This document shows, piece by piece, positions 1 through 11,174 of a stretch of DNA of 64,000 nt. The notes beneath the pieces are model-generated. The model ran no database searches, had not been told where the DNA came from, and was given only the letters and a program-made list of their open reading frames with translations. This DNA is from Locusta migratoria (Eukaryota > Arthropoda > Insecta > Orthoptera > Acrididae): contig CM048746.1 of NCBI GenBank assembly GCA_026315105.1, positions 566,539,440 to 566,603,439 of the forward strand, given 5' to 3'. Each line of letters begins with the position of its first letter. Within the stretch, counting starts at the first letter, position 1. Position numbers and translations under genes: made by a program.

Positions 1-64
1 CTGACGACGCAGCTTTCCCTCTTGTCCGCACGATCACCCACGCTGCCCCTTCCACCGTGCGCGG

Positions 65-106
65 TGCATGTCCTGCCGTAAACAAAGCCATGTGGTGGCT
101 GTCTGC
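65..106 (+). pseudogene. gag nucleocapsid CCHC zinc knuckle (fragment)
   Basis: Read in frame 2, these 14 codons give CMSCRKQSHVVAVC, an exact CX2CX4HX4C zinc knuckle as in retroelement nucleocapsids, where it binds RNA during packaging. The protease/RT that follows is in frame 1, one base behind, which is compatible with the -1 gag-pol shift common in Ty3/gypsy elements or simply with decay. The rest of gag is off the window edge. Confidence 0.6.
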
Positions 107-141
107 ACCACGGTCATCTGCCGTATTCAGACGAGTCCCAA

Positions 142-3005
142 ATGGAAGTAAACTGTCTTTCTACCGCACCTGGACAGGAGCAGGTCACTTCATCAAAGAT
201 TTATGTCACACTTCTTATTCAAAATCATTCGTTCCGTTTTCAAGTTGATATCGGTGCCTCTGTCTCTCTAGTAATTTTGGATACGTATTTGGTACTTGGG
301 AAGCCGCCTCTTGTTAAAACTTCTCGTCGTTTGGTCGGCTATGGTGAACAGCCGATTCCAGTGCTCGGTCAGTTTACGATTGAGGTGGAGTACCAACACG
401 TAGTGCGTGCTGTCACGTTTTTGGACATAACAAGCACGGCTTCAGAAAACATTTTTGGCCTGGATGCGTTCACGGCATTTGGTTTCAGCGTTCATGACGC
501 TGTTCATCTTGTGTCTGACTCCATACCGTTTAATGAATTGGATTCCCTTTTCCGTGAGTTTGGAGCACTTTTCTCGGTGGGTTTGGGAATGGCCATTGGT
601 TACGAGGTGCACATCATTCTCAAACCTACAGCGGTTCTGAAATTTTGTCGCGCCCGGCCTATTCCTTTTGCTTTGCGCCCAGCGATTAAGAACGAGTTGG
701 ATCGGTTGCATGGCTTGGGTATCATCAAACCAGTTTCCTCTAGCTTGTGGGCAACACCTCTGGTGATAATAAAGAAACCCACGGGAGCCCTTCGGTTGTG
801 CGGTGATTTCAAGTCTACGGTTAACTCGCAGTCAGTGGTAGATTGTTTTCCCATTCCCTGCCGGACGGCATTTATGCAAAATTGGCAGGCGGTGAGTGTT
901 TTTCAAAAATTGATTTGGTGGAAGGGTATCTCCAGCTTCCCTTCGATTCTGATTCTCAACAATTCATGGTACTCAATAATCCTTTTGGGCTATACCACTA
1001 CAAATGTCTGCCGTTTGGGGTTGCGAGTGCGCCCGTGATATTTCAACGGTTCTTGCAACAGTTATTAGGTGACATTCCGTGCTGTGCGAACTATCTGGAT
1101 GATATCATCGTCACCGGTTCCTCCCGCACAGATCACTTAAACAACCTGCGGCTCTTGTTCATGAAATTGCACGCGACAGGCCTCAAATGCAATCTTCAAA
1201 AATCACAGTTCTTTCAACCTGAAATTGAGTATTTGGGACACCTGGTGTTGCAAGATGGCGTCCGCCCCAGGTCAGAATTGGTTACGGCGATTGACCATCT
1301 TCCTCGTCTTACGAATTTGCAGGAACTCCAGTCCTTTTTGGGCAAGGTCAACTACTACTCCAAATTTCTTTCTAATGTGGCGGAGGTCACACATCCTTTG
1401 AACGCACTTCGAAAGAAATGTGTTCCGTTTGTGTGGTCTGCTGCTTGTGAGGCGACATTCTCATGCATCAAATCAATGTTAAAGTCTTCACCTTGCCTCG
1501 GCACATTTACACCAGGCCGACAGCTAGTCCTAGCTACAGATGCTTCTCAGCACGGGATTGGAGCAGTGGTGGCCCACAGACTGGATGATCGTACCGAGCA
1601 GCCCATTGCCTACGTGTCCAAGACATTGTCAGATGCCCAACCTAATTATTCTCAGATTGAGGAAGAGGCTTTGGCGATTGTTTACGCTGTCCGGAAGTTT
1701 CATGTGTTCCTGTATGGCATTAAATTCCACCATATCACGGATCACAAACCCCTGGTGGCACTGTTTGGTCCGCGTTCTCATCTTCCAGACTGGACTTCGC
1801 AACATCTCCAACGTTGGGCTCTGTTTTTGAGTGCCTATCACTACGAAATTCATTATCATCCCTCGTTGCACCATGCCAATGCCGACGCCTCGTCCCGTCT
1901 GCCCATGGGCCCTGACCCTTCCTTCAACAAAGACGAGGTGGCGATTTTTCAGATTGATGAACATTTGCACGACGCAGTTGAGAGACTTCCGATTAGGGCC
2001 AATAGATTGCGCAAGCCACCCGTCGGGACCCTGTGCTCCGTGAGGTTCTTAAGCATGTCACCGCTGGGTGGCCTGAGCGATTGTCCGCAAAAGACGCTGG
2101 CCCTCTGCGTACCTATTTCCAGCTTCGACACCGGCTGTCAGTTATCGATGGTGTCCTCCTCCTCAGTACCATTTCCGACGAGCCTCGTGTCATTATTCCG
2201 TTCGACTTACGGGCTCGTATGTTAACTCTGTTACATCGAGGTCACTGGAGTATCACACGCATCAAGGTACTTGCACACCGTTTTGTCTATTGGCCAGGAA
2301 TTGATGCCGCTATCGAGCAGTTGGTTCGTACGTGCACTCAGTGTGCTACCAGCAAGCTGCCCCCTGATGCACTTTTTCCCCATGGCCTACTCTGGAGCAC
2401 CCCTGGGACCGAATTCTTGTGGACTCGCCCTTTCTGTCAGTAAATGTAGTTCGTGGTGGTAGATGCACTGTCTAATTATCCGTACGTCGTGCGTATGCGC
2501 TCCACTACGGCAGAAGATGTGGTCAGAGCCCTGGTACAGATCTTTGCTATTGAAGGCCTTCCTTGGACGCTCATCTCTGATAATGGCCCACAATTCATGT
2601 CGTCTTATTTTCAACAATTCTGCACTAATAATGGTATTTCCCACCTCATCTCAGCTCCTTTCCACCCCCAATCCAATGGGGAGGCAGATCGTATGGTGCA
2701 AACTTTTAAATTACAACTTCGTAAGTGCCTGGAAAAGTCATCCGCCGAGGCGGTGCTCCCCTTATTTCTTAGTACTTATCGGACAACACCAATTAATGGT
2801 CGGAGCCCGGTGGAGGTCCTCCATGGCCGCAAGCCCCGGATGCTGTTGCACCTGCTGTGCCCGGAGCCCCGACTTGAGGTGCCCATACACACTCGGCGTT
2901 ACGTACCAGGCACCCCTGTCTGGGCACTGCGGCGGAACGACCTCTTCTTACGGCGGAACGTGTGCTAAAACCTTATCTTCAAAAGCACTCGTCCTGTATG
3001 ATTAG
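142..3005 (+). pseudogene. pol: Ty3/gypsy pol polyprotein, frameshifted (protease-RT-RNase H-integrase)
   Basis: Domains in order: retropepsin remnant at about 240-290 (VDIGAS, where the family has D-T/S-G, so the active site is altered); RT from about 640 with LCGDF, then after a frameshift near 860-880 FSKIDLVEGY, LPFGVASAP and YLDDIIV; RNase H about 1500-1900 with LATDASQHGIGAV and ITDHKPL; H2C2 zinc-binding integrase region about 2225-2350 ending CTQC; integrase core 2453-2850 with catalytic D in VVVDALSN, D in ISDNGPQF and E in SNGEADR. Breaks: a frame change near 860-880, another near 2020-2040, and stops TAA/TAG at about 2441-2449. The catalytic YLDD and DDE residues survive, but no full polyprotein can be made. 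The RT resembles the 58-kb copy. Confidence 0.93.
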
Positions 3006-3055
3006 GGTTGAATATGGCCGTGTCAGACTTCGTAATCCTTGAGGTGTCCACTCAC

Positions 3056-3900
3056 CCATAAAAAGTTATATAAAATAAAAAAATAAAAATATGTTCATGT
3101 AAAATCTTTATACGTTGCAATATTTCAAAATCAGATTCTTGCACCGAGGGAAGAAGTCTTTAACTGTCACTCTTGTTAAAATATTTCTAAGTTCTCTCAT
3201 AGATAAGACATTCAAAAGAAATTCTTCAGTTTGTGGTCGTTGCTATAGCCACAGATAAAAAAATAATATTTCTTCAATGCTTATCGATCAATGTGTATGA
3301 TCGATTAACCAAAGTTATAAAAAAGACATTTATCGGAGTCTTCTTGACGTAACTTTCCCACCAATGAAAATTCATAAGAATCTTCCTTCAGATTGAAGAA
3401 TATTTAAATTAAATCATCTGCTCATTTCATTAATATATTATTCATCGTAAAATAATTCTTCATAAATGATGTACTCTGACACTTTTGTCAAGTTTAAACA
3501 CGATAACATTTATTACTTTCTAAGACATTACATATGTAGTCATCGACAGACAAAAGGGAACTGACTTTTAAAATTTTTTTGTTTGTTCATGAAACGTCGA
3601 TAATAATGTCAACTCTCGCGACGACAACTGCAGAGATCAACATCTTCTTGCCTCGTGGCCGTCGACCCGCGACTTGATGTGGCCGGATATTTACTCCTTG
3701 GAATCGGCGTCGAAGATGTTGTCCTCGTAGGTTGACTCGCCTCACAGCACATGAAACATAAAAAAAAAACATACAAAAAACTTCTTTAAGAATCATATAA
3801 CATTAAATCTTTACATAAAAATCATTTAAGAACAATAATATAAGTAAGTTATCCTGCACAAACTGAGCTGTCATGAGATATGTAGCGAAGACAATAATCC
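3056..3900. other. AT-rich block between gypsy pol and its presumed tail
   Basis: Strongly AT-rich with no recognisable coding. A small GC-richer patch sits at about 3595-3755. Its edges coincide with the end of integrase and the start of a GC-rich block, so it may be an insertion into copy A, but I found no clear target duplication or terminal repeats. Confidence 0.4.
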
Positions 3901-4784
3901 GTCCCACTACAGCACGCAATTTGGCCACCGCCCAGGGTGGACGCCAGGGGTAGTACGGCGTTCACGTGGTCGACAGATGTGCGTGGTAGATGCAGAAGGG
4001 GTGACGATTTCCCGCCATCTCACCAACTACGTCCTCGGTGGTGCCCCACCTCACCACCTTCAGATCTCACGACTGTGCCTCTTAGATACCCTAGCCTAGA
4101 TTCAGAGGTTGAGAGAGGAATCTGTCCAACATCACGGTGGCACCGGCCTCCTCATGCCGACAGCTGTCGCACTGCAGCCTCTGCTGCGTTCTCGCCCACT
4201 TCCCACCACCACCACGACACCTTACTGTCGGAGCTGATGCTGGACAAGGCACGGGGAAGTGGCGCTACGGATGGGTGTCCACAACGCCAACAGTTGGTTG
4301 CTGATGACGACGTCGAGATGCGGCCTCTCTCTCCGCTCGACGCTCCAGCCGGTACCCCTCCGTCGCCCCTGCCTCCTGCCTGCTTGGGTCCTGCTATAGA
4401 CGCAGCTGTGTCGTCTCCCGCACCGGCGGTGGGGGAGCGCCAGCAGGGGAGGTGTCTTCCTTCAGTGGCAATGTCGAGATGTGACCGGCCTCTCCGCCAC
4501 TGTCACCTGTGCTAGCGGGGACCCTGCCATGACCTGGACGCCACCGGCATGGGCACTTCCTACGTGCCCCCAGACTGGTTGGCCATGCAGCGACGGGCTG
4601 ACGACATCCCCTCAGAAGCAGATGTGGCGATGGAGGCGCTCGCCGTCTCCGGCCGGCTCCTGCCCCACCGCGGTCGCCCCCACCGCACGGTCACGTGGGC
4701 GATTCCCATGGCCTCCACGATCCAGCATCGCCGGCCATCTTCCGCCTCCACCTGCGATGTCGGCTTACCGGAAGAGGGGAGGGA
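3901..4784 (+). pseudogene. GC-rich post-integrase tail and polypurine tract of gypsy copy A
   Basis: GC-rich, rich in Pro, Ser, Thr, His and Arg codons, with several overlapping open frames and no globular motif. It ends in a purine run (4771-4784, GAAGAGGGGAGGGA) directly abutting the LTR start at 4785, the expected position of the polypurine tract that primes plus-strand DNA synthesis. Gypsy elements of this kind often end pol with a low-complexity tail reading into the PPT. Which frame was coding is unclear. Confidence 0.5.
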
Positions 4785-5063
4785 TGTTGGAACGTGCCAC
4801 TGCAAGCCCCGTCCCGTCCGTTCGCAGAATGTGAAAGCCGCACCGCGGCCGAGACCACTGCACGATGGCACTGCCTCTGAGGGCCTGCAGCGCCATCTCC
4901 ACCGGGCGAGCACGCGGTGTGCGAGGCGTGCCTCAGTCTTGTTGTAGCTCTCGCTGGTTTCACATGTAAACCTTAGCTGTGTCCATTACTTGCCAACTCA
5001 GTACTGTCATTTATGTATATCCTGTACCATCCAATGTGTACAATAAATTATACTGTTACAACA
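4785..5063 (+). repeat. 3' LTR of gypsy copy A (279 bp)
   Basis: Begins TGTTGG immediately after the polypurine tract and ends TGTTACAACA, giving the TG...CA ends and the short inverted TGTTG/CAACA termini typical of LTRs. An AATAAA poly(A) signal lies at 5042-5047, just before the end. The matching 5' LTR would be left of the window, so the pair cannot be compared. Confidence 0.68.
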
Positions 5064-5890
5064 GTGTTCACTTTTATTATATGATTATCACTCACTTTTT
5101 AAACACTACCATAACACCTACCTCTATTGGACATTATTGCTTTGTAATTTGAGAAATTGGGAAGGTTTTGACTGTTTGCCGTTTGGCAACACAGTGGCAT
5201 TCTGGGCTGTGTTAGATTGATTGGAGCAGTTAGTTCAAATATGAATATAAGTGTCAATGCCTTTACTTCTGTAGAACTAAGGAGTCGAGTTACCAGATGC
5301 ATCTTGTAGCTCTTGGTAAGGAGTTTATCATTAATACAGAAGCTCCATTTAGAAGGTGTATTTATGAAAACTAAATGGAGTATCATAATACCTTAAGAAC
5401 ATTAAATTGTCCTAATCAAAAACAGTAAGCGCAGCCAGAGTCTCTTCCTGCTTTGTAGCCATTTGTGAGTCAGTTACCTGCCCTGGCCGTGGACATAATT
5501 TAATGGCAGCATTCTTTTCCACCCCTCTATCGACTACTGCTCGGAGAGTGGGTGTATTTGGCAGTCTTTATAGGTTTTTCATTTCATGATAAACACATTT
5601 TTTACCAACATTGAAAAAGAAATTATAAGTTTGAAAACATTTTGGTTTTATCAATGGAAGCTTGGCCACTACCATATATGGTTTTCCATTGAATGTGATA
5701 AGATAGTACTTAACCATTGCCAAATACTCTCAGGTGTTTTTTTTTTTTTATTTTTTTATTTTTTTTTTATTTTTTATTTTCATTTAAGCATATGTTTTCT
5801 CAATAAGCAAGAAATTTGTACAATATTATGTTCTAGTTTGTTTCTTTACTTTACTAGTGCTCAAACTCAGTCTTTCAAACTACATATTAT
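5064..5890. other. Unassigned AT-rich sequence
   Basis: No coding or structural feature recognised. A T-rich tract with interspersed A (about 5736-5785) could be the reverse of an old poly(A) tail. Confidence 0.5.
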
Positions 5891-5925
5891 CACTGCTCAG
5901 TGATAAAATTCAATGCACACAGTAT

Positions 5926-6880
5926 TTAAACAGTGGACGGCAGATTTACTGCAACACAAACATGATTAAAATTGGGGCAGAAAATGGAAACATGGTGCAC
6001 CGTCATCAAGTGACCACAGGAAATTACTGGTGGGGGGTCGCCTGTTAATAAATGTCGGTGGCTGAACCGGCAATGACCGATTCTCAGCCAGGCCAAGATT
6101 ACCTCCTCCCGCTGGGAGGGGCGGGAGGAGGTCTTCCAAGCTGTCGGGATCGTTTTTATGGTTCTAAGCTTATAGTCCTGAAGCGAGGACCACAGCCGAT
6201 GCTGTGATACAACAGTACACCTGCAAATAGCCCCTTTGTTTGATGGGACACAAACGGTAGCTGTCTGAGGTAGAAGAGTGGCAGCCCTGGCCACAGCATC
6301 AGCAGCCTCGTTTCCCGGCACACATGCGTGGCCAGGTACCCATAGGAAGCGAACATGAAGGCTGTCTTCAGCTACCAATGAAGGGAGCATTGGAGTCGAA
6401 GTACAACAGGATTGACAGGATATGAGTCTCTAAGACTCTGAATGGCACTGAGTGAATTTGAGCAGATGACATAAGAAGGGTGGTGGTGGCAGCGAACATA
6501 TTCGACTGCCTGATAAAGTGCAAAAAGATCAGCTGTGAAATTTTAGCATTGGTTGATGAGCTTGTATTGAAAGCTGTTGAACCCGATGGTAAAGGCGGAC
6601 CTGACACCATCAGTAGTGTTCTTAGAACCATCTGTACAGATGAAGATCTTATCATCAAGCTGAGAACGAAGTTTGACAAACCTTGAGCGATACACCGAAT
6701 CCGGGGCACTCTCCTTTGGGAGCAAGTTGAGTTCAGGGTGGTCGTGAACCAGTGCCTGAAGCCACGGTGGTGTTGGGCTTACATCCATTCGAACGGCGTC
6801 GGGGAGGGTGAAATGAAGTTGCTGAAGCATGCGACAAAAACAAACTCTGGGAGGCAACAGAGCAGATGCAGACACCTCAT
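5926..6880 (-). pseudogene. RNase H and C-terminal zinc motif of the same LINE
   Basis: FICTDGSKNTTDGV (about 6600-6640) is the first RNase H strand with its catalytic Asp. VRFLWVPGHACVPGNEAADAV (about 6290-6350) is the last RNase H block with the GHxxxxGNExAD signature. SCGHLMTVHHVSIFCP near 5950-5990 resembles the Cys/His motif ending these LINE proteins. A frame change lies between the two RNase H blocks. RNase H would remove the RNA template during cDNA synthesis. Confidence 0.82.
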
Positions 6881-6888
6881 ATTGGGCA

Positions 6889-7272
6889 TCAAAGGAGTCG
6901 TTGAAAAATGATGGGTAGGATGGGGATGGGAACAACAATGTCTTCACGCCAACTTGTTTGGACCTGACCTTCAGTCCATATGCGATTATAGGTACGGAGA
7001 AGGAAACATTTAACCGCAGGAGAAAAGTTCTGCAACATCTGAATATGAATGGCATCGGGCTCCGGAGCAGAGGAGCGGGACATGGCGAGAGCACGATCTA
7101 GTTGCTGCATAGTGAAGGTGGCATTGTAACTTTCACGATGTAAAGATGGGAAAGAAGGCAGCTGTGCCTCCTCTGCCTTTTTGTGGGGGAGGAAGGCAGG
7201 GTGGTAATGAGCAGAGCTCGAAACCTCCACAAAAGATCGGCCTAAGGCATTGGATACATCAACGGGGTCCAC
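6889..7272 (-). pseudogene. Pre-RT/RT entry block of the same LINE
   Basis: Contains MDPVDVSNALGRSFVEVSS, the spacer leading into RT, then SSAPEPDAIHIQMLQNF (family: GPDGIHIQMLQHL), then TSWREDIVVPIPILP, which matches RT motif 1 (usually VVPIPKPGK). Immediately after this the sequence becomes post-RT, so the catalytic palm is missing. The Gly-to-Glu change in the PGPDG motif also marks decay. Confidence 0.75.
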
Positions 7273-7455
7273 AAGGACTGCGTTCGATACTGTCAGACCT
7301 TAAATTGGGGATTTGACCCTGGTGTCAGATAACTGGCGCAGGTTACCCCAGACAACCGAGGAGGGAGTGGATTTGTTAAAAGAACTAGTTTGTAATTGAT
7401 GCAATTTTCCATCATTGGATGGCATTGAAAGGATCCTAAAGCATGTCGCCAGGCT

Positions 7456-8387
7456 CTAATAGCGGCCCTGCATGCTGCAGTCCACCCGGAGACTGGGACA
7501 CAACGTGGAGAAGAGGATGTATGAGGTATGGAATGTTCGGCAGCAGTGAGAATAACCTCTGTGAGGTACTGGACCTGACTGTTGCAGCTGGGGAAATGCT
7601 GGTTGTGGAAAACCGTTATGGAAGAATACAGCCCCCAGTCTGCTTTGGAGATGTTCCAGGTAGTGATGCAGTAGGTGGATTACACAAGGGAAATGATTGC
7701 TCGAGTACATATCAGAAAGGGCGTATCACTTGAACCAATGCGCTAGCTGAGGAGTGCATTTTGCGAGGTCCAAGTAGGAATGTGTGTGCGTTGTGTTGAG
7801 AAGGAATGTTAGTGAATCAGTGTTTAGGCAGACAAGATTGAGTTGGTTGAAAAGGTCCACTAGAAGGGAGCCTCTTTGGCAAGATGCTGGAGAACCCCAT
7901 AGGGGGTAGTAGGCGTTGATGCCGCCAAGCAAAACAAAAGGTGGAGGAAGCTGGGCAACAAGTTGCAGCACATCTGCCCTAGTAAAGGCAGACGATGACA
8001 GGGTATAGATATTGCAGAGAGAGAAGGAAAGGGTAGGGAGAGTGATGCGGATGGCAACTGCCTGTATGTGAGTGTTCAGAGAGATGGGACGGGAACAGAT
8101 GTCAAACAAGCAACATAACGCCTCCATGGGCTGGAATACCATCCACAGGAGGTAGGTCAGAACACACAGAAGTATATTGAGGGAAGGCTATATGATCCTG
8201 TGGACGTAACTGGACGTAACTTGGTTTCTTGGAGGCTAACTATGAATGGACGGCCCAATGGAAGGAGTAATTTTAATTCCTCGTGATTGGAGCGAATGCC
8301 TCGAATTTTCCACTGAAGAAGCACCATGATAAGGATAAGGAGAGAAAAGAGAAGAACAAGACAAAAGGGGGTCACCTCAACGGCCAC
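7456..8387 (-). pseudogene. APE endonuclease domain of I-type LINE (broken)
   Basis: Reads WKIRGIRSNHEELKLLL and VSLQETKL (the N-terminal strand and catalytic Glu block), then after frame changes LGGINAYYPLWGS, where the family has GDFNAHHPLWGS, and YSSNHFPCVI, where it has SDHFP. Thus two conserved acidic residues (the D of GDFN and the D of SDH) are replaced by I and N. In this family the domain nicks target DNA to prime reverse transcription; this copy is frameshifted and lacks those residues. Confidence 0.8.
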
Positions 8388-8390
8388 TGA

Positions 8391-9014
8391 GGGCCTGACT
8401 TCGAGGGAGCACTGGGAGCACTGCTATCCCAATGCATTGGTGGAAAATCTTGTTCCATCAGTGCGACTGATCGGTAGAGGCAGCATACCCCACCGGTTAA
8501 AAGCCGGTTGCCCGGCTAACAGTAGTGCGTCCCAGCGAGACAGAGGATGACCGGGCCTGGCTACTGTTGGGCGGCGTGATGGATGAGTCGCGCCTCGGTG
8601 GGGAAGGAGAGGAGGGTACGTACGTGCCCTACTTGTCTACCCAGAGCAGCGAATTACGCATTACCCCGTCACCTGCTATGCATGATAATGCGTGGGTCAG
8701 TCGGTCTTCAGACACGCACAGGGAGGAAAGAAGAAGAATGATGGAAGTTAAGAAAAAGATAGAAGAGAATGTCTCAAATGCTCAAGTGGAGACTAAATGA
8801 GGAGGAGAGGAAGGCTAGAAGAGTACAGCAAGGAGTGAAAGACAGAAGAAAAGGTTAGGAAAGGAAGAAACCAAGGAAAGAGAAAAACTATGACAGGCAT
8901 GAATCGCGAGGGAAAATGAAGCAGCCTGGGGCAGAAAGGAAGGCTGCTTCAGCTTGGGGACCCGTGCGTGCCACATACATACCCACAAAAGAGCTGTGAG
9001 CCCCCTGTGGGGGG
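8391..9014. other. Unassigned region upstream of the I-type LINE endonuclease
   Basis: Purine-rich on the plus strand with no readable domain on either strand. By position it could be ORF1 or 5' UTR of the I-type LINE, but nothing in the sequence confirms this. Confidence 0.35.
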
Positions 9015-9037
9015 CGCTTCACAGTGCAGGCATGTCA
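9015..9037 (-). repeat. 23-bp exact match to PLE GIY-YIG coding sequence
   Basis: These 23 bases also occur at 54864-54886 and 55940-55962, where they encode part of the LHCEAFYVG stretch of a Penelope-like GIY-YIG endonuclease. The flanks here do not match, so this is an isolated scrap or a chance match. Confidence 0.4.
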
Positions 9038-9039
9038 CT

Positions 9040-9757
9040 AATATATTAGAAAGAAAGAAAGAAAATACAATGTGTCACTTTGCTGAACCTTCAGTAATTG
9101 CACCATACAGTAGAGTGATTGAGGCAAAGAAAACTGATATGAATAATGCTAACATCCTCACTGCCAACGCCTATTTGAAGTGGCAGTGAGGAAGAACTTT
9201 GTACATCGGGTTGCGGCTGCCTGGATGAAGTACGGGGTCTGTATCAGATTTGAAGTAAACCCAGGAAGATTTATAAATCAACATTTTTACATAATGATTT
9301 AGATTTTTTATTGACAATTTTGTTTAAAAACAACATAAACAAACAACTGAAAAATACAGTATATCACTGAAATATTACAGCATGAAGACATTGTGAATTT
9401 GATTTAAAAAAAAAAAAAAACATTAACATGAATCATATTATTGTGTAATAAAATGGTTTCCAGGGTCAATTGGCAGCAAAAAAGGACATTATTATCACAC
9501 TGTACAGCAGAATGTTTTTGTGAAAACTTTAATTTTGTATTAAAAATTAATGTTATTCTCTAACAACAACCAAAATAAATACTTAATTACATATTTACCT
9601 ATATTTACCTCATTAATCATGTTTTATTTGTGTACTAGCAAAGCAGAAAATGATGTATCCTCTCCAAACTTACTGTTTAAATTTTTGAAACGTTCTCAAC
9701 CCAATACAGCGCTTTTGCGAGTGAAACTATTCTCATGCTGCTTAAGTCAGAGTTAGA
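9040..9757. other. AT-rich sequence without recognised features
   Basis: No domain-bearing ORF. A GAAA repeat lies at about 9050-9065 and an A run at about 9406-9420, both possible retroposon-tail remnants. Confidence 0.5.
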
Positions 9758-10219
9758 CTATGTTGCTTTCTTGTAATTAGTGAAGCCCTCACTTACAAAA
9801 CTAACAAATTCGATTTTTGTGCCATGAGTTTGAGGTCGGAAAAATCGACAGACAAAACACAATGCAGCATCATTGAAGAATCTATCATCCAGAAGTGAAT
9901 GAATTTTGTTCTCACCTGGCTGGAAATTTCTTTTTCTGTCTCCAAACAAGTGAAAAGGGAAATACCTTAATAGAGATAGTTTTGGTCCATCAGTAGCTTT
10001 CATTGTTACGTCACACACTACAGTAGGTGGATTAGCACTGCTATTGCTGTGGCTACTACTAGGAATCGAACATAAATCTTTACCTTCATTTTGACTGCAC
10101 TTTTCTTTTTCCAACTGTTTTAATCCCTTTTCTACTTCCATTTGATTATCAGCGAAAACAACTTCTTCTACTTCACTTTCTGGATCATGAAAAGTAACAT
10201 CTACTCTACACTTACACAC
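9758..10219 (-). pseudogene. hAT/ZMYM1-like TTF zinc-finger N-terminal fragment (153 aa)
   Basis: An open frame of 153 codons. Residues about 78-153 read LLRYFPFHLFGDRKRNFQP, then DDRFFNDAALCFVCRFF and EGFTNYKKAT. This is the layout of the TTF-type zinc finger (YP..LFG..R.F.P ... W ... DAAFCF.CR.F ... GF.NWKKA) that begins many hAT-derived, ZMYM1-like proteins. The first half is acidic/serine-rich linker. It stops right at the end of the finger, so the dimerisation and catalytic parts are missing. It could be the first exon of a spliced ZMYM1-like gene, but no downstream exon was seen, so a transposase fragment is more likely. Confidence 0.65.
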
Positions 10220-11139
10220 GGAGACATTGTAATTTCCTCATTTTGATTGAATAACGTACCATACTTTTTTTGTTACCGACTGAATTAATCTGATATGGTA
10301 GAGCATTTTTGCCATGCTATTAGTCCACTTTCCATATAAAAACTTCCACAATTTAAACAAAATCTCACTGAACACGATGACAATAAGTACGCTTTTATAG
10401 TTCAGCCTTAAAAGTTCAACCATGAGCAAACACTAAACAAAAACGGGGAAGAACCGTTTATTCAATATATCGATCAATTAGTTCGTTTGTTTGTATGGAT
10501 CAATCTATAATTCCGTGTTAACTTCGTCGTCAGGAGATCAGATCCGCTTCAAATGTATTTGTTTTATTTAATGGCTTCATTATAGAACAAATTAAATTTG
10601 TTATTTGAGAACGTTATTTCATATGTCTATAACTGTACAAGTTACTTAACTTTATAATATAAATTTAATTTAATTTTATAATATTTAACATAATTATAAT
10701 ATTATTTAATATGGTTATAATATTATATTATAGTTTATAATATTTAATTTTATGATATAAAGTTTGAGTTTGTTTCTGAAATTTGTGTGATTTTGTTATT
10801 GCTAATGTGACAGACGAGTGTGTATTGCTCTAGTGAACATTTTGTATGAACTGTGTCAGCTGCATTGCTGGACCCAATAAAGTTGAATATTTTGTGTTGA
10901 CAAAGTGTTGTTCGTCTCATCGCTCTAAATGTTCTAATGCCACCTCCCTCAGCTACCCAGACTACAGCTGTGTTTGAACACGATGCAAACTGTTCGAACA
11001 ATTTAGGCTGCAGTGTGCATAACTTAGCGGTTTATAGGATACCGTTTTAAGTAAAAACACTAACTAATACGCAAGTAAAAGATAAAAACAGCGATTTAAA
11101 ATTCTAGTATCGCGGTCTAGGCAAGACATAGTTGGAATT
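10220..11139. other. AT-rich sequence with a TATAAT-rich low-complexity core
   Basis: 10620-10762 is almost pure A/T with repeated TATAATATTA-like palindromes. The rest has no readable domain. Confidence 0.5.
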
Positions 11140-11174
11140 GGGACATCACTTGTCGGCTTTGGCCCATGACGTCA
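11140..11174. repeat. 35-bp imperfect direct repeat, copy 1
   Basis: Begins GGGACATCACTTGTCGGC and ends CCATGACGTCA. It matches 11417-11451 at about 28 of 35 positions, in the same orientation 277 bp away. Spacing and divergence suggest an old duplicated module of an unidentified repeat. Confidence 0.55.

Larger units (their letters stand above)
1..5063 (+). mobile_element. Degenerate Ty3/gypsy LTR retrotransposon, copy A (5' part outside window)
   Basis: Seen: a gag zinc knuckle, then protease, RT, RNase H and integrase in the Ty3/gypsy order on the plus strand, broken by frameshifts and stops. Much further downstream lies a polypurine tract followed by an LTR-like block running from TGTTGG to ACAACA with AATAAA near its end. 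Between integrase and that block is about 0.85 kb of AT-rich DNA with no element features, then about 0.9 kb of GC-rich, proline/serine-coding sequence like the post-integrase tails of gypsy elements. Inference: one element, interrupted by a later AT-rich insertion. The alternative is two unrelated gypsy remnants side by side. The 5' LTR, PBS and most of gag lie left of the window. Confidence 0.7.
5900..8390 (-). mobile_element. I-type LINE with RNase H, core RT deleted
   Basis: On the minus strand, read right to left: APE-type endonuclease (8387 to about 7456), the start of RT (7272-6930), then the post-RT thumb region, RNase H and a C-terminal Cys/His motif (about 6900-5926). A LINE with APE at the front and RNase H behind RT belongs to the I/Jockey-like group. 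The canonical RT motifs, including the YADD box, are absent: the frame passes near 6930 from the pre-RT block straight to sequence that normally follows the palm. The LINE may extend to about 9000, but I cannot read an ORF1 there. Confidence 0.85.

Noticed and set aside
4549..4963. Pro/Arg-rich ORFs on both strands at 4.5-5.0 kb as host genes
   Set aside because: Overlapping open frames on both strands of GC-rich DNA, ending in a polypurine tract and LTR; better explained as the gypsy tail.
8525..8800. Plus-strand 91-aa charged ORF opposite the LINE
   Set aside because: No domain; purine-rich strand of a probable LINE 5' region gives chance Glu/Lys/Arg-rich frames.
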